A stretch of 64,000 bases of DNA, taken from NCBI GenBank assembly GCA_963830775.1, contig CAWHNT010000024.1, forward strand, positions 310,001 to 374,000, written 5' to 3'. The translations under genes and the position numbers were made by a program. This DNA comes from CAWHNT01 sp963830775. Its GTDB lineage: Bacteria > Pseudomonadota > Alphaproteobacteria > Geminicoccales > Geminicoccaceae. Of the stretch, positions 1 through 9,587 are shown piece after piece; position 1 is the first letter of the stretch; each line of letters begins with the position of its first letter. The notes beneath the pieces were generated by a model. The model was not told where the DNA came from. It worked only from the letters and a program-made list of their open reading frames with translations, and searched no databases.

Positions 1-108
1 GATGGTGACCTCGACGCCGGAGGTCGGCGGCGGAATGTCCCAGGTGAGCAGGAAGATCGCACCACCGAGGACAAGCACGAGCGCCAGGAGGATCAGAACG
101 CGGCCCAG
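1..108 (-). CDS. small membrane-anchored hypothetical protein, 5' part only
   Basis: The minus strand encodes a short hydrophobic helix (RVLILLALVLVLGGAIFLL) followed by TWDIPPP, then runs off the left edge, so only 36 codons are visible. I recall small proteins of this pattern next to aroK in related alphaproteobacteria; their function is unknown. There is no ATG/GTG/TTG start in frame. A CTG at 108, about 9 bases after a purine-rich AAGGAAGG, is the best visible start; an in-frame stop lies just upstream. The gene is divergent from aroK. Confidence 0.5.
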   Translation of the reverse strand, partial: MGRVLILLALVLVLGGAIFLLTWDIPPPTSGVEVTI

Positions 109-242
109 GACTCAAGTCCCTTCCTTGCGGCGAGAGACAGGACAGCCCTACCAAGCCGGCAGTGGCCGGCCGCAGGATGGTTGCCTCGACAGGGGGTGCC
201 TGTCTTATATCGGCGCCGTCGCCGCCTTTCAACGGCACGTGG

Positions 243-824
243 ATGAACGCCTCGGGAGAAACCGCACCTGTGGTGCACGGGCAGGCCAGTGCTCCGGCAC
301 TGGCGCAGAGCGTCGTGCTCGTGGGTCTGATGGGTGCCGGGAAGAGCTCGGTCGGCCGGCGGCTGGCGCGCGCGCTGCATGCGGGCTTCGCCGATGCGGA
401 CGAGGAGATCGTGGCCGCGGCCGGGATGAGCATCCCCGACATCTTCGCGGGCTATGGCGAGGCCAAGTTCCGCGACCTGGAGCGGCGCGTGGTGGCGCGG
501 CTGCTCGACCGGCCGCCCATGGTGCTGGCACTGGGCGGTGGCAGCTTCGTCGACCCCGGCACCCGGGCCAAGGTGAAGGCCCTCGCCCGCTCGGTCTGGC
601 TCAGGGCCGACCTCGACACGCTGGTGGCCCGCACCATGCGCAAGCAGGGCAGCCGGCCGCTGCTGGCCGCCGGCAACGCGCGCGACACGCTGGCACGGCT
701 GATCGAGGAGCGCTACCCGATCTACGCCGAGGCGGACCATATCGTGGACACCGCCACCGACCCGCCCGAGGGGATTGCACTGAGGATCATCGACCTGCTC
801 CAGCTCTCCCGGGCTCCGGCCTGA
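243..824 (+). CDS. aroK: shikimate kinase
   Basis: Cytosolic enzyme of the shikimate pathway; phosphorylates shikimate at O3 using ATP. The 193-residue protein has the Walker A loop GLMGAGKSS near residues 25-33, the Asp pair of the shikimate site (DADEEI), the FRxxE motif (KFRDLE), the GGG motif (LALGGGSF) and the lid region with Arg-Pro-Leu (SRPLL). The ATG at 243 is preferred because upstream codons do not resemble the family. The stop overlaps the aroB start (TGATG), so the two genes are translationally coupled. Confidence 0.95.
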   Translation: MNASGETAPVVHGQASAPALAQSVVLVGLMGAGKSSVGRRLARALHAGFADADEEIVAAAGMSIPDIFAGYGEAKFRDLERRVVARLLDRPPMVLALGGGSFVDPGTRAKVKALARSVWLRADLDTLVARTMRKQGSRPLLAAGNARDTLARLIEERYPIYAEADHIVDTATDPPEGIALRIIDLLQLSRAPA

Positions 825-1931
825 TGCAGGAGCTCCGCGTCGAGCTGGGCCTGCGCAGCTACGACATCGCCATCGGCCACGGGCTGCTGGGCCGCGCCGG
901 CGAGCTCCTGGCCCCGCTGCTGCGGCTGCCGCGGACGGTGGTGGTCACCGACGAGCATCTGGCGGCGACACCGCACCCGGCCCGGCTCGAGGCGTCGCTG
1001 GCCTCTGCCGGCATTGCGGCTCGCCGGATCACCGTGCCTGCCGGCGAGGCCACCAAGGGGATCGGGCCGCTCGAGCGCCTGCTGGACGACCTGCTGGCGC
1101 ACGGTGCCGAGCGCCGGCTGACCGTGATCGCCATGGGCGGCGGTGTGGTCGGCGACCTTGCGGGCTTCGCCGCTGCCGTGCTGCTGCGCGGGGTCGACTA
1201 TATCCAGATCCCCACCACCCTCCTGGCCCAGGTCGACAGTGCCGTCGGCGGCAAGACCGGGATCAACAGCCGGCACGGCAAGAACCTGATCGGCGCCTTC
1301 CACCAGCCGCGCGCGGTGCTGATCGACACCGCCACGCTGGCGACGCTGCCCGAGCGCGAGCTCAAGGCCGGCTATGCCGAGGTGGTGAAGTACGGGCTGA
1401 TCCGCGATGCCGCCTTCTACGACTGGCTGGAGCTGAACGGGCCGGCGATCCTGGCCGGCGATCCGGCGGCCCAGGCCCAGGCGGTGCGGCGATCCCTGGA
1501 GATCAAGGCCGCGATCGTCACCGTGGACGAGCGCGAGACCGGCACCGAGCGGGCATTGCTGAACTTCGGCCATACGTTCGCGCATGCCTACGAGGGGCTC
1601 GCGGGCTACGATGCGCGCCTGCTGCACGGCGAGGCGGTCAGCGTCGGGCATGGTGAAGGCGCTCAGGCTCTCGCACCTCCTGGGCCACTGCCCGGGCCAG
1701 GACGTGGACCGCGCGGTCCGGCACCTGCGCAGCCTCGGCATGCCGACGCGCCTCGCCGACCTCGACCTGCCGAGTTTCCCGTCCGATGCCCTGCTTGCCG
1801 CCATGGGCCGCGACAAGAAGGTGCTGAACGCAAGACTGCGCTTCATCCTCCTCAACCGCATTGGCGATGCCTTCATCGCGGGCGACGTGCCCGAGGAGGC
1901 AGTGCGCGAGGTGCTGGCCCAGGATGGCTGA
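824..1931 (+). CDS. aroB: 3-dehydroquinate synthase (one frameshift)
   Basis: Converts DAHP to 3-dehydroquinate, the second shikimate-pathway step, with NAD and a divalent metal. The NAD-binding GGGVVGDLAGF loop, IPTTLLAQVDSAVGGKTGIN and the metal ligands in LNFGHTFAHA and LLHGEAVSVG are all present. The frame breaks inside GEAVSVG-MVKAL at about 1649, where an extra C splits GGGATGG. Removing it gives 369 codons, the normal family length, and the C-terminal part (RDKKVLNARLRFIL) continues in the new frame. The ATG at 824 overlaps the aroK stop. Because the gene is normally essential, a sequence error is more likely than a pseudogene. Confidence 0.9.
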
Positions 1932-1958
1932 GCCAGCCACAGAGATGTCCGGGGCCGC

Positions 1959-3272
1959 ATGCTCCTCTCCCTAGTCGCCGTCATCGTCCTCCTCGCCGCC
2001 AACGCCTTCTTCGTGGCGGCCGAGTTCGCTCTCGTGAAGGTCCGCCAGGTGCGGCTGGAGAGCATGGCCGAGGAGGGCAGCCGCAAGGCGGGGCTGGCGC
2101 TCCACCTCCTGGGCAATCTCGAGGCCTACCTCGCCGCCTGCCAGCTCGGCATCACCATGGCGTCCCTGGGCCTGGGCTGGGTCGGCGAGCCGGTGGTGGC
2201 GGCCCTGCTCGAGCCCCTATTCCGTGTGGCCGGCCTGAGCGAGACCCTGCTGCACACGGTCTCCTTCATCACCGGCTTCCTCATCTTCTCCTCGCTGCAC
2301 ATCGTGGTCGGCGAGCAGGTGCCGAAGACGCTGGCGATCCGTAAGGCCGAGGCGATGTCGGTCTGGGTCGCGTGGCCCTTGCACGCCTTCTACCTCGTCT
2401 GCTGGCCGCTGAACTGGACCCTGAACGAGGCCGCGCGCGGCATCCTGCGCATGGCCGGCGTGGCCGAGGCCGGCCACCACGAGGCCTACTCGCCCGACGA
2501 GCTGCGCGGCCTGATCGAGGCCTCGCGCGACCAGGGCGAGATCAGGAAGCAGGAAACCGACATGCTGGCCTCGATCCTCGACCTGGAGAAGGTCGAGGTG
2601 GGCGAGATCATGACCCACCGCCGCAACATGATCTCGCTCGATGCCGACATGCCGGTCGAGGCGATCGTGCAGCAGGTGCTGGACGGGCCGCACACGCGCT
2701 ACCCGCTCTGGAGCGGCGAGCCCGACACGATCGTGGGCGTGCTGCATGCCAAGGACCTCCTGGCCGCCGTGCGCAAGGTGGGCGACCGGCTGAAGCCCGC
2801 CGATATCCGCCAGCTCGCCTCCCCACCCTGGTTCGTGCCCGACACCACCTCGCTGCTGCACCAGCTCCTGGCCTTCCGCCAGCGCCGCGCGCATCTGGCC
2901 TTCGTCGTCGACGAGTACGGGGCGCTGCAGGGCCTGGTCACGCTCGAGGACATCCTGGAGGAGATCGTCGGCGACATCCTGGACGAGAAGGACATCGAGG
3001 TCGCGGGCGTGCGGACCGAGCCCGACGGCAGCGTGCTGGTGGAGGGCCGGGTCACCATCCGCGACCTCAACCGGCAGTTCGACTGGGAGCTGCCCGACGA
3101 GGAGGCGACGACGATCGCCGGCCTCGTCCTGCACGAGGCCCGCCGCATCCCCGACGCCGGCGAGGCGTTCACCTTCCACGGCTTCCGCTTCGACATCCTG
3201 CGCCGGCAGCGGCACCAGCTGACGCTCCTGCGCATCAGGCCCGAGCATCCGGAGGCCCAGGCTGCGGGCTGA
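1959..3272 (+). CDS. CNNM/CorC-type transporter-associated protein (DUF21, CBS pair, CorC_HlyC)
   Basis: 437-residue inner-membrane protein. An N-terminal DUF21 domain (about residues 1-190) has several hydrophobic helices, starting MLLSLVAVIVLLAANAFFV. It is followed by two CBS domains (about 200-335, including LAFVVDEYGALQGLVTLEDILEEIVG) and a C-terminal CorC_HlyC FAD-like fold (about 350-425). Often labelled hemolysin-like, but the family is linked to Mg/Co efflux. It lies 27 bases after aroB on the same strand, probably in the same transcript, and no damage is visible. Confidence 0.9.
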   Translation: MLLSLVAVIVLLAANAFFVAAEFALVKVRQVRLESMAEEGSRKAGLALHLLGNLEAYLAACQLGITMASLGLGWVGEPVVAALLEPLFRVAGLSETLLHTVSFITGFLIFSSLHIVVGEQVPKTLAIRKAEAMSVWVAWPLHAFYLVCWPLNWTLNEAARGILRMAGVAEAGHHEAYSPDELRGLIEASRDQGEIRKQETDMLASILDLEKVEVGEIMTHRRNMISLDADMPVEAIVQQVLDGPHTRYPLWSGEPDTIVGVLHAKDLLAAVRKVGDRLKPADIRQLASPPWFVPDTTSLLHQLLAFRQRRAHLAFVVDEYGALQGLVTLEDILEEIVGDILDEKDIEVAGVRTEPDGSVLVEGRVTIRDLNRQFDWELPDEEATTIAGLVLHEARRIPDAGEAFTFHGFRFDILRRQRHQLTLLRIRPEHPEAQAAG

Positions 3273-3689
3273 CTAGGGCGGCTCGCCGGGGAACTGCGCG
3301 GCACCCTGCGGGATGACGACGCCCGGCAGCTTGCGCGAGGTCCAGATGTGGATGGCGGCGGTGAGGTCGACCGGCTGGTCGAGCGAGCCGCCCTTGACGG
3401 AGATGGTGTCCGAGGTCGGGCTGGCGTGCCAGACGCGGGAGCCGCAGGCGGGGCAGAACATGCAGTGCAGGGTGCGGCCGGTGTCGGTCGGCCGTGACCA
3501 CATGGCGGGCGTGCCCCGGGTCACCTGCAGGGCGTCGGCCGGCACCGAGACCGAGATGCCGAAGGCCGAGGCTGACTGCTTCTGGCACTCGCGGCAGTGG
3601 CAGACATAGATCGTCCCCGGCTCGGCCGTGATCGCGTAGCGGACGGCACCGCACTGGCAGCCGCCGGTCAGGGGCAGGCGGTCGCTCAC
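3273..3689 (-). CDS. GFA family (glutathione-dependent formaldehyde-activating-like) protein
   Basis: 138-residue Mss4-like zinc protein. Zinc ligands appear as CQCGAVRY near residue 10, CHCRECQK near 35 and CPACGSRVW near 92, which is the full GFA pattern. The substrate is unknown; the family name should not be read as proof of formaldehyde metabolism. A GTG start at 3689 overlaps the stop of the upstream phosphate transporter gene by 4 bases (GTGA), so the two are translationally coupled. The 3' end abuts the convergent CNNM gene with no spacer. Confidence 0.85.
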   Translation of the reverse strand: MSDRLPLTGGCQCGAVRYAITAEPGTIYVCHCRECQKQSASAFGISVSVPADALQVTRGTPAMWSRPTDTGRTLHCMFCPACGSRVWHASPTSDTISVKGGSLDQPVDLTAAIHIWTSRKLPGVVIPQGAAQFPGEPP

Positions 3690-5366
3690 GGGGCCGAGCT
3701 CCCGGTTCGCGGAAGGCGGACGAGCCGGCTCGGGCGCAGCAGATTGCTGCGCTCGAGGAGCGGGTGGGCGATGGCGGCGAGGTGGGCCTCGACCCGTTTC
3801 AGGTCGCGGACGGCATCGAGCAGGAGGCCGCTGGTGTCGACCTGCCGGCCGCCCTCCTGCAGGCGGGCGAACTCGCCCTCGGTGGCGGCGCGCTCCAGCT
3901 CGCGGAAAGCGCTCCTTCTCCTTCACCAGGCGCAGGGCGGCGGGCAGGTCGTCGCCCATGAAGACGGCGGCGGCGAGGCGGAGCTGGGCCAGGAGGTGCT
4001 CGTGCATCGCATCGGCCTCGGCCAGCTCCTGCTCGCTGAAGCGGAGCCGGCGGCGGATGCGCTTGGCGGCGAGGTTGAGCAGGCCCTTGTCGATGATGTC
4101 GCCGGCATGCTCGAGGTTGAGGCTGGTGCCCAGGAGCTGGGAGAGGCGGTCGCGCTCGGCCTCGGTGAGCTCGCCCTGGCCGAGCTCGCCCAGGTAGCGC
4201 TTGATGGCGGCGTGCAGGCGGTCGAGCACGTCGTCCATGCGGCGGAGGTCGCCGGCGAGGCGGCGGTCGTCCTGGCGCAGGAGCAGGCGGGAGCCCTTGA
4301 GCATCTCCTCGACCACGTCGGCCATGCGCAGGGCTTCGCGCGAGGCGTTGGCGAGCGCCACGGTGGGCGAGGCGAGCGAGGAGGGGTCGAGATAGCGCGG
4401 GGTGCCGGGGTCGTCCGGCCGGGCGCGGGTCGGCAGGGCCCGCTCCAGCACGCGGCCGACGAGCGGCAAGGGGATGAGGAAGGCCGCGGCCAGGGCGAGG
4501 TTGAAGGCGAGGTGGAAGTCCACGGCGAGCCCGCCCGCATCGGAGGCCAGCGGGGCGAGGGCGCCGGCGATCTCGGGCAGGAAGGGCAGCGCCAGCACGC
4601 AGCCCAGGACGCGGTTGGCGAGGTTGCCGACGGGGAGGCGCAGGGCCTCACGCTCGCCGGAGGCGGCGGCCAGGAGCGGGTTGAGGGCACTGCCGAGATT
4701 GGCACCCAGCACCATGGCGAGGGCCGCCACGGGCGTGACGAGGCCGGCGTCGGCCACGGAGGCGATGACCAGCACGGCGGCGATGCTGGAGTGCATGGCC
4801 CAGGTCAGCAGGGCCATGACGACGAGGACCGGGAGCGGCTCGCGGGTGGCGGTGGCGATCAGCTCGCGGGCCTGCGGGCCCACGGCACCGGGGGCGAAGG
4901 TCTCGACCAGGAGGTGCAGGGCCAGGAGGACCAGGCCCAGGCCGATCCCGGCCCGGCCGAGATTGCGGGTCCGGGCCCGGCTGCCGGTGCGGAAGGCCAG
5001 GAGGCCCGCGAAGATCAGGGCCGGGAAGACGAGCGTGATGTCGAAGGCCAGCGCCCAGGTGACCAGTGCCGTGCCGACATTGGCCCCGAGCATGATGGAG
5101 AGTGCCGGTACCAGCCCGATGACGCCGCCGGCCAGGAACGACGTCGCCATCATGGCGGTGGCGGTGCTGCTCTGCAGCGCGAGGGTGACGCCGGCACCGG
5201 CGAGGAGCGCCAGGAGCCGGTTGCGCAGGGCCCGGCCGAGCAGGGAGCGGAGGTCGCCGCCGAAGGCGCGCAGCACACCGCTCTGGACCATGTGCACGCC
5301 CCAGAGGAGGAGGGCCACCTCCCCCAGGAGCTCGATCAGCGCGTGCGTCGCGGGCATGGCTTGCAT
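3686..5366 (-). CDS. Na/Pi cotransporter family protein with PhoU-like tail (one frameshift)
   Basis: Inner-membrane sodium/phosphate symporter of the NptA/YjbB type. The first about 310 residues hold two inverted PNaS repeats with the hallmark QSSTATAMM and GANVGTALVTW, repeated as MHSSIAAVLV and GANLGSALNPL. The last about 200 residues form a PhoU-like helical domain. An extra T/A near 3907 (KEKERF-RELERAATEGE) breaks the frame; correcting it gives 560 codons ending at 3686. Same strand as PiT and DUF47, so a phosphate-uptake cluster. The damage looks like a sequence error. Confidence 0.85.
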
Positions 5367-5375
5367 GCCGGCTGC

Positions 5376-6381
5376 TTAGCCGAAAACGCTGGCCAGCGCA
5401 TAGGAGGCGGCACCGATCAGGCCGGCGGCCGGCAGGGTGAGGACCCAGGCCACGACGATGTTGCTGGCCACGTTCCAGCGCACGGCCGAGACCCTGCGCG
5501 CGGCGCCGACGCCGACGATCGCACCGGTGATGGTGTGCGTGGTCGAGACCGGGACGCCCAGATAGGTGGCCATGAACAGCGTGATGGCACCCCCGGTCTC
5601 GGCGCAGAAGCCCTGCATCGGCGTGAGGTGGGTGATCCGGGAGCCCATGGTGCGGACGATCCGCCAGCCGCCGAAGAGGGTGCCCAGGCCCATGGCGGCC
5701 TGGCAGGTGATCACGACCCAGAACGGGACGTGGAACTCGCCGCCCAGCATGCCCTGCGAGTAGAGCAGCACGGCGATGATCCCCATGGTCTTCTGGGCGT
5801 CGTTGCCGCCGTGGCCCAGCGAGTAGAGGGAGGCGGAGACGAACTGGAGCGTGCGGAAGGTGCTGTCGACGGCGAGCGGGGTCGACGCGCACGAAGGTCC
5901 AGGAGACGATGAGGACGAGGAGGAGGGCCAGGACGAAGCCGGTGAGCGGCGACAGCACGATGGCGGCCCCGGTCTTGATGAGGCCGGACCAGACGATGGC
6001 ACCGCCGCCGGCCTTGGCCATGCCGGCACCGACGAGCCCGCCGATGAGCGCGTGCGAGCTGCTGGAGGGGATGCCGAGCCGCCAGGTGAGGACGTTCCAG
6101 ACGATGGCCCCCATCAGCGCGCCGAAGATCACCCGCGGGTCGACGACGTCGGCGCCGACGATGCCCGTCCCCACCGTCTGGGCCACGTGCAGGCCGAAGA
6201 ACAGGAAGGCGATGAAGTTGAAGAAGGCGGCCCAGAACACGGCATATTGCGGCCGCAGCACGCGGGTCGAGACGATGGTGGCGATCGAGTTGGCGGCGTC
6301 GTGCAGGCCGTTGAGGAAGTCGAACAGGAGGGCCGTCGCGATCAGGCCGATCAGGGCCGGCAGGGCCAGCGTCGCGTCCAT
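5376..6381 (-). CDS. inorganic phosphate transporter, PiT family (one frameshift)
   Basis: Low-affinity metal-phosphate:H+ symporter in the inner membrane. PiT signatures are visible: FDFLNGLHDAANSIATIVSTR at the N terminus, GIPSSSSHALIGGLVGAG, and in the second half GHGGNDAQKTMGII and GVPVSTTHTITGAIVGVG. An extra G on the plus strand near 5880 breaks the frame in the cytoplasmic loop (FVRVDP-LAVDSTF). Removing it gives 335 codons. It lies 19 bases after DUF47, the usual partner order. Confidence 0.88.
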
Positions 6382-6400
6382 CGCCCGCCCTCCCCGGCCG

Positions 6401-7047
6401 TCAGGCGTGCTCGATGACGAGGCTGTGGATCTCGTTGGCGACGTCCTCGAAGCGGTCGACGACCTTCTCGAGGTGGCCGTAGATCTCGGTGGCCGATGAT
6501 GTAGTCCATGGCGTTGCCGCTGCGGTGGGCGAGGAAGAGGCCCTTCAGACCCTCGTCGTGCAGCTCGTCGGCACGGCCCTCGATCCGGGTCACCTCCTCG
6601 GCATAGGTGCTGAGCCGCGTCGCCTCCTTGGCGACGGCGCTGAGGTAGCGGCACGGCCTCGACCGTGAGGTTGGCGGCCCGCACGATCAGGTCGCCCATC
6701 TCCCGCATGCCGGGCTCGAAGCTGCGCAGCTCGAAGAGGGTGATGGCCTTGGCGGTCTGGTGCATCTGGTCGATGGCATCGTCCATCGACGAGATCAGGT
6801 CCTTGATGTCGCCGCGGTCGAAGGGCGTGATGAAGGTGCGGCGGACGGCGAGAAGGACCTCGCGGGTGATCTCGTCGGCCTCGTGCTCGCGGGCCACGAT
6901 CTGGCGGCAGTAGTCGGGCACCTTCTCGCCGCCCTCGAGCAGCGCTCGGAGCGCTTCCGCACCGGCGACGAGCGTGCGGGAGTGGCGGGCGAAGAGCTCG
7001 AAGAAGCGCTCCTCCTTCGGCATCAGCGCCTGGAACCAGCCGAGCAT
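6401..7047 (-). CDS. DUF47 / PhoU-like phosphate transport regulator (two frameshifts)
   Basis: All-helical cytosolic PhoU-like protein, usually co-transcribed with a PiT transporter and thought to regulate it. The N-terminal part reads MLGWFQALMPKEERFFELFARH and has helices with REHEADEITREV and DDAIDQMHQTAK. Single extra bases near 6650 (VEAV-RYLSAVAKE) and 6492 (MDYII-ATEIYGHLEKV) split the frame. Removing both gives 215 codons ending in VIEHA. First gene of the phosphate cluster; its promoter must lie in the 137-bp divergent gap shared with the TPP enzyme. Confidence 0.82.
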
Positions 7048-7184
7048 CCGCCCTCGCGCTTCTACTCAGGACCTGCCGTTCAACCCGTGGCCTGCGGTGC
7101 GGTTCCGGCCTGCGGCGCGCGTGCAGGCCCGGGCCGGTTCCTCTACAGCAGCCCGGCCACCCTCCAAGCAGAGGAACCGATCCG

Positions 7185-8723
7185 TTGAACGGCGCCGAAA
7201 GTCTCGTCCACAGCCTCCTGGCCTCGGGCGTGGATACCTGCTTTGCCAATCCCGGCACCAGCGAGATGCACTTCGTGGCGGCACTGGACCGCATCCCCGG
7301 CCTGCGCTGCGTCCTGGGGCTGTTCGAGGGTGTGGTGACCGGGGCCGCCGACGGCTATGCGCGCATGGCCGACCGCCCGGCGGTGACGCTGCTGCATTGC
7401 GGGCCAGGCCTCGCCAACGGGCTGGCCAACCTGCACAACGCGAGGCGGGCGCGCTCGCCGATCGTCAACGTGGTGGGCGATCAGGCCTCCTACCACATGG
7501 CACTCGACCCGCCGCTGGCCTCGGACACGGAAGGCTGGGCGCGCGGCGTGTCGGCCTGGACCCGCACGGCGGCCTCGCCGGCGAGCATAGGCGCCGATGC
7601 GGCCGTGGCGGTCCAGGCGGCACGGACCTCGCCCGGCCGGATCGCCACGCTGATCGCCCCGGCCGATGCCTGCTGGGGCGAGGGCGGCGTCGCGGCCCCT
7701 GCCCTGCCGGTCCCCGAGCCGCCGAAGGTGCCGGCGCATGTGGTGAACGAGGTCGCGGCGGTCCTCCGGCGTGGCGAGCCGGCGCTGATCCTCCTGGGCG
7801 GCAAATCGCTCCGGGCCGGGCCGCTGGCCGACGCGCATCGGATCGCCGGTGCGACGGGCGCACGGGTGATGGCGCAGGGCTTCAACGCGCGGGTCGAGCG
7901 CGGGCGCGGCCGGCTGGCGATCGCCCGCCTGCCTTATGCGATCGACCAGGCGCTGGCGGCGCTGGCGGGCGTCCGTCACCTGATCCTGGTCGGTGCCGCG
8001 GCACCCGTGGCACCCTTCGCCTATCCCAACAAGCCGAACCGGCTGACGCCGCCGGATGCCGACATCCACGTCCTGGCCCGGCCCGAGCACGACCTGCCGG
8101 ACGTGCTGGCGCGGCTCGCCGAGGAGGTGGGGGCGCCGCATGTGCCGATCCCCGAGAGCCAGGCACCCGAGTCCCTGCCGCGAGGTGCGGTGAGCTCCGA
8201 GGCGGTGGCCGGCACACTCGCGGCGGTGCTGCCGGAAGGTGCGGTGGTGGTCGACGAGAGCGTGAGCTTCGGCCGCTCGTTCTTCGGCGGGCTTGCCGCC
8301 GCCCCACCGCACGACTGGCTGCAGATCACCGGTGCTGCCATCGGCAGCGGCCTGCCGATGGCCACGGGTGCCGCCATCGCCGCCTCCGGCCGGCGGGTGC
8401 TGAACCTCCAGGCCGACGGCTCGGCCATGTACACGGTGCAGGCCTTGTGGACCCAGGCCCGCGAGCGGCTGCCGGTCACGACCGTGATCCTGTCGAACCG
8501 GAAGTACGCGATCCTGCTGGGCGAGCTGGCGCATGTGGGTGCCAATCCGGGCCGGACCGCACTCGACATGATGGACCTCGGCAACCCCGACCTCGACTGG
8601 TGCCGGATCGCCGAGGGCCTGGGCGTCGAGGCGGCAGCGACCGGTACCTTGGAAGGGCTGGCCGATCTGCTGCGCAGCTCGTTCGGCAGGCCGCACCCGT
8701 TCCTGATCGAGCTTGCGATCTGA
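7185..8723 (+). CDS. thiamine-pyrophosphate enzyme, acetolactate synthase large-subunit-like
   Basis: 512-residue ThDP enzyme with the three-domain POX/AHAS layout. The Pyr domain carries the activating Glu in LFEGVVTGAADGYARM. The central domain is weakly conserved. The PP domain has ADGSAMYT followed about 25 residues later by SNRKYAIL. It is shorter than true biosynthetic IlvB and no ilvN follows, so acetolactate synthesis for valine/isoleucine is doubtful; a 2-keto-acid decarboxylase or lyase is equally possible. The start used is TTG at 7185. An SDR follows after 42 bases, suggesting a two-gene operon. Confidence 0.8.
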   Translation: MNGAESLVHSLLASGVDTCFANPGTSEMHFVAALDRIPGLRCVLGLFEGVVTGAADGYARMADRPAVTLLHCGPGLANGLANLHNARRARSPIVNVVGDQASYHMALDPPLASDTEGWARGVSAWTRTAASPASIGADAAVAVQAARTSPGRIATLIAPADACWGEGGVAAPALPVPEPPKVPAHVVNEVAAVLRRGEPALILLGGKSLRAGPLADAHRIAGATGARVMAQGFNARVERGRGRLAIARLPYAIDQALAALAGVRHLILVGAAAPVAPFAYPNKPNRLTPPDADIHVLARPEHDLPDVLARLAEEVGAPHVPIPESQAPESLPRGAVSSEAVAGTLAAVLPEGAVVVDESVSFGRSFFGGLAAAPPHDWLQITGAAIGSGLPMATGAAIAASGRRVLNLQADGSAMYTVQALWTQARERLPVTTVILSNRKYAILLGELAHVGANPGRTALDMMDLGNPDLDWCRIAEGLGVEAAATGTLEGLADLLRSSFGRPHPFLIELAI

Positions 8724-8765
8724 GGGGGGCCGGGCCAGCCTCGCGCGACAGCACGAAGGGAGGAG

Positions 8766-9527
8766 ATGCCGTTGGGCAAGCTCGAAGGGAAGATCGCCTG
8801 GGTGACGGGTGCCGGCAGCGGCATCGGCGAGGCGGCCGCCAGGGCGCTGGCGGAGGAGGGGGCGAAGGTCATCCTGACCGGGCGCCGGCGCGAGGCGCTG
8901 GAGGCCGTGGCCGCCACCATCGGCGACGCGGCCGAGGTCCAGCCCGGCGATGCCACGTCGAAGGAGGATGTCGGCCGGATCGCGGCCGCGATCAGTGAGA
9001 AGCACGGCCGCCTCGACATCCTGGTGGCGAACGCGGGCATGAACATCGCGGAGCGCGACTGGGGCCGGCTGACGCCGGAGGCTGCCGAATCCGTGGTGGC
9101 CGGCAACCTGACCAGCGGCTTCCTCTGCAGCCTCGCCGTGCTGCCGATCATGCGCGCGCAGGGCGGCGGCATCCTGATCCACACCGCCAGCGTGGCGGGC
9201 CGCATCGTCAGCCTCTTGAGCGGGCCCGCCTACACGGCGGCCAAGCACGGGCTCGTCGCGATGAGCCACAGCATCAACATGGAGGAGTGCGTCAACGGCA
9301 TCCGCTCCTGTGCCGTGCTGCCGGGCGAGGTGGCGACGCCGATCCTGGACAAGCGCCCGGTGCCGGTCAGTGCCGAGGAGCGCGCACGGATGGTGCAGGC
9401 GGAGGATGTGGGCGATCTCATCCGCTACATCGCCTGCCTGCCGCCGCACGTGGTGATCAGCGAGGTGATGATCGCACCGACCTGGAACCGGGCCTATGTC
9501 GCAGCACTAGGGCGGAAGGGGGCGTAG
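8766..9527 (+). CDS. short-chain dehydrogenase/reductase
   Basis: 253-residue classical SDR of the NAD(P)-binding Rossmann type. It has the cofactor motif TGAGSGIGEA near residue 15, NAG near 90, and the catalytic Ser (TASVAG) with YTAAK (Tyr and Lys) near residues 156-160. Substrate unknown. It directly follows the TPP enzyme and probably acts in the same pathway, for example reducing a product of the carboligation or decarboxylation. RBS GGGAGGAG precedes the ATG. A strong hairpin lies just after the stop. Confidence 0.88.
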   Translation: MPLGKLEGKIAWVTGAGSGIGEAAARALAEEGAKVILTGRRREALEAVAATIGDAAEVQPGDATSKEDVGRIAAAISEKHGRLDILVANAGMNIAERDWGRLTPEAAESVVAGNLTSGFLCSLAVLPIMRAQGGGILIHTASVAGRIVSLLSGPAYTAAKHGLVAMSHSINMEECVNGIRSCAVLPGEVATPILDKRPVPVSAEERARMVQAEDVGDLIRYIACLPPHVVISEVMIAPTWNRAYVAALGRKGA

Positions 9528-9544
9528 GACCTGCCTACTCTCGT

Positions 9545-9569
9545 CATGGCCGGCTCAAGGCCGGCCATG
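9545..9569. terminator. bidirectional hairpin terminator between convergent genes
   Basis: Perfect 10-bp stem CATGGCCGGC / GCCGGCCATG with a 5-base loop, placed between the SDR stop (9527) and the MBL-hydrolase stop (9588). There is no long T run, so termination strength is uncertain; position and symmetry fit a terminator serving both strands. Confidence 0.6.
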
Positions 9570-9587
9570 AGCGACTTCAAGCAGTGA

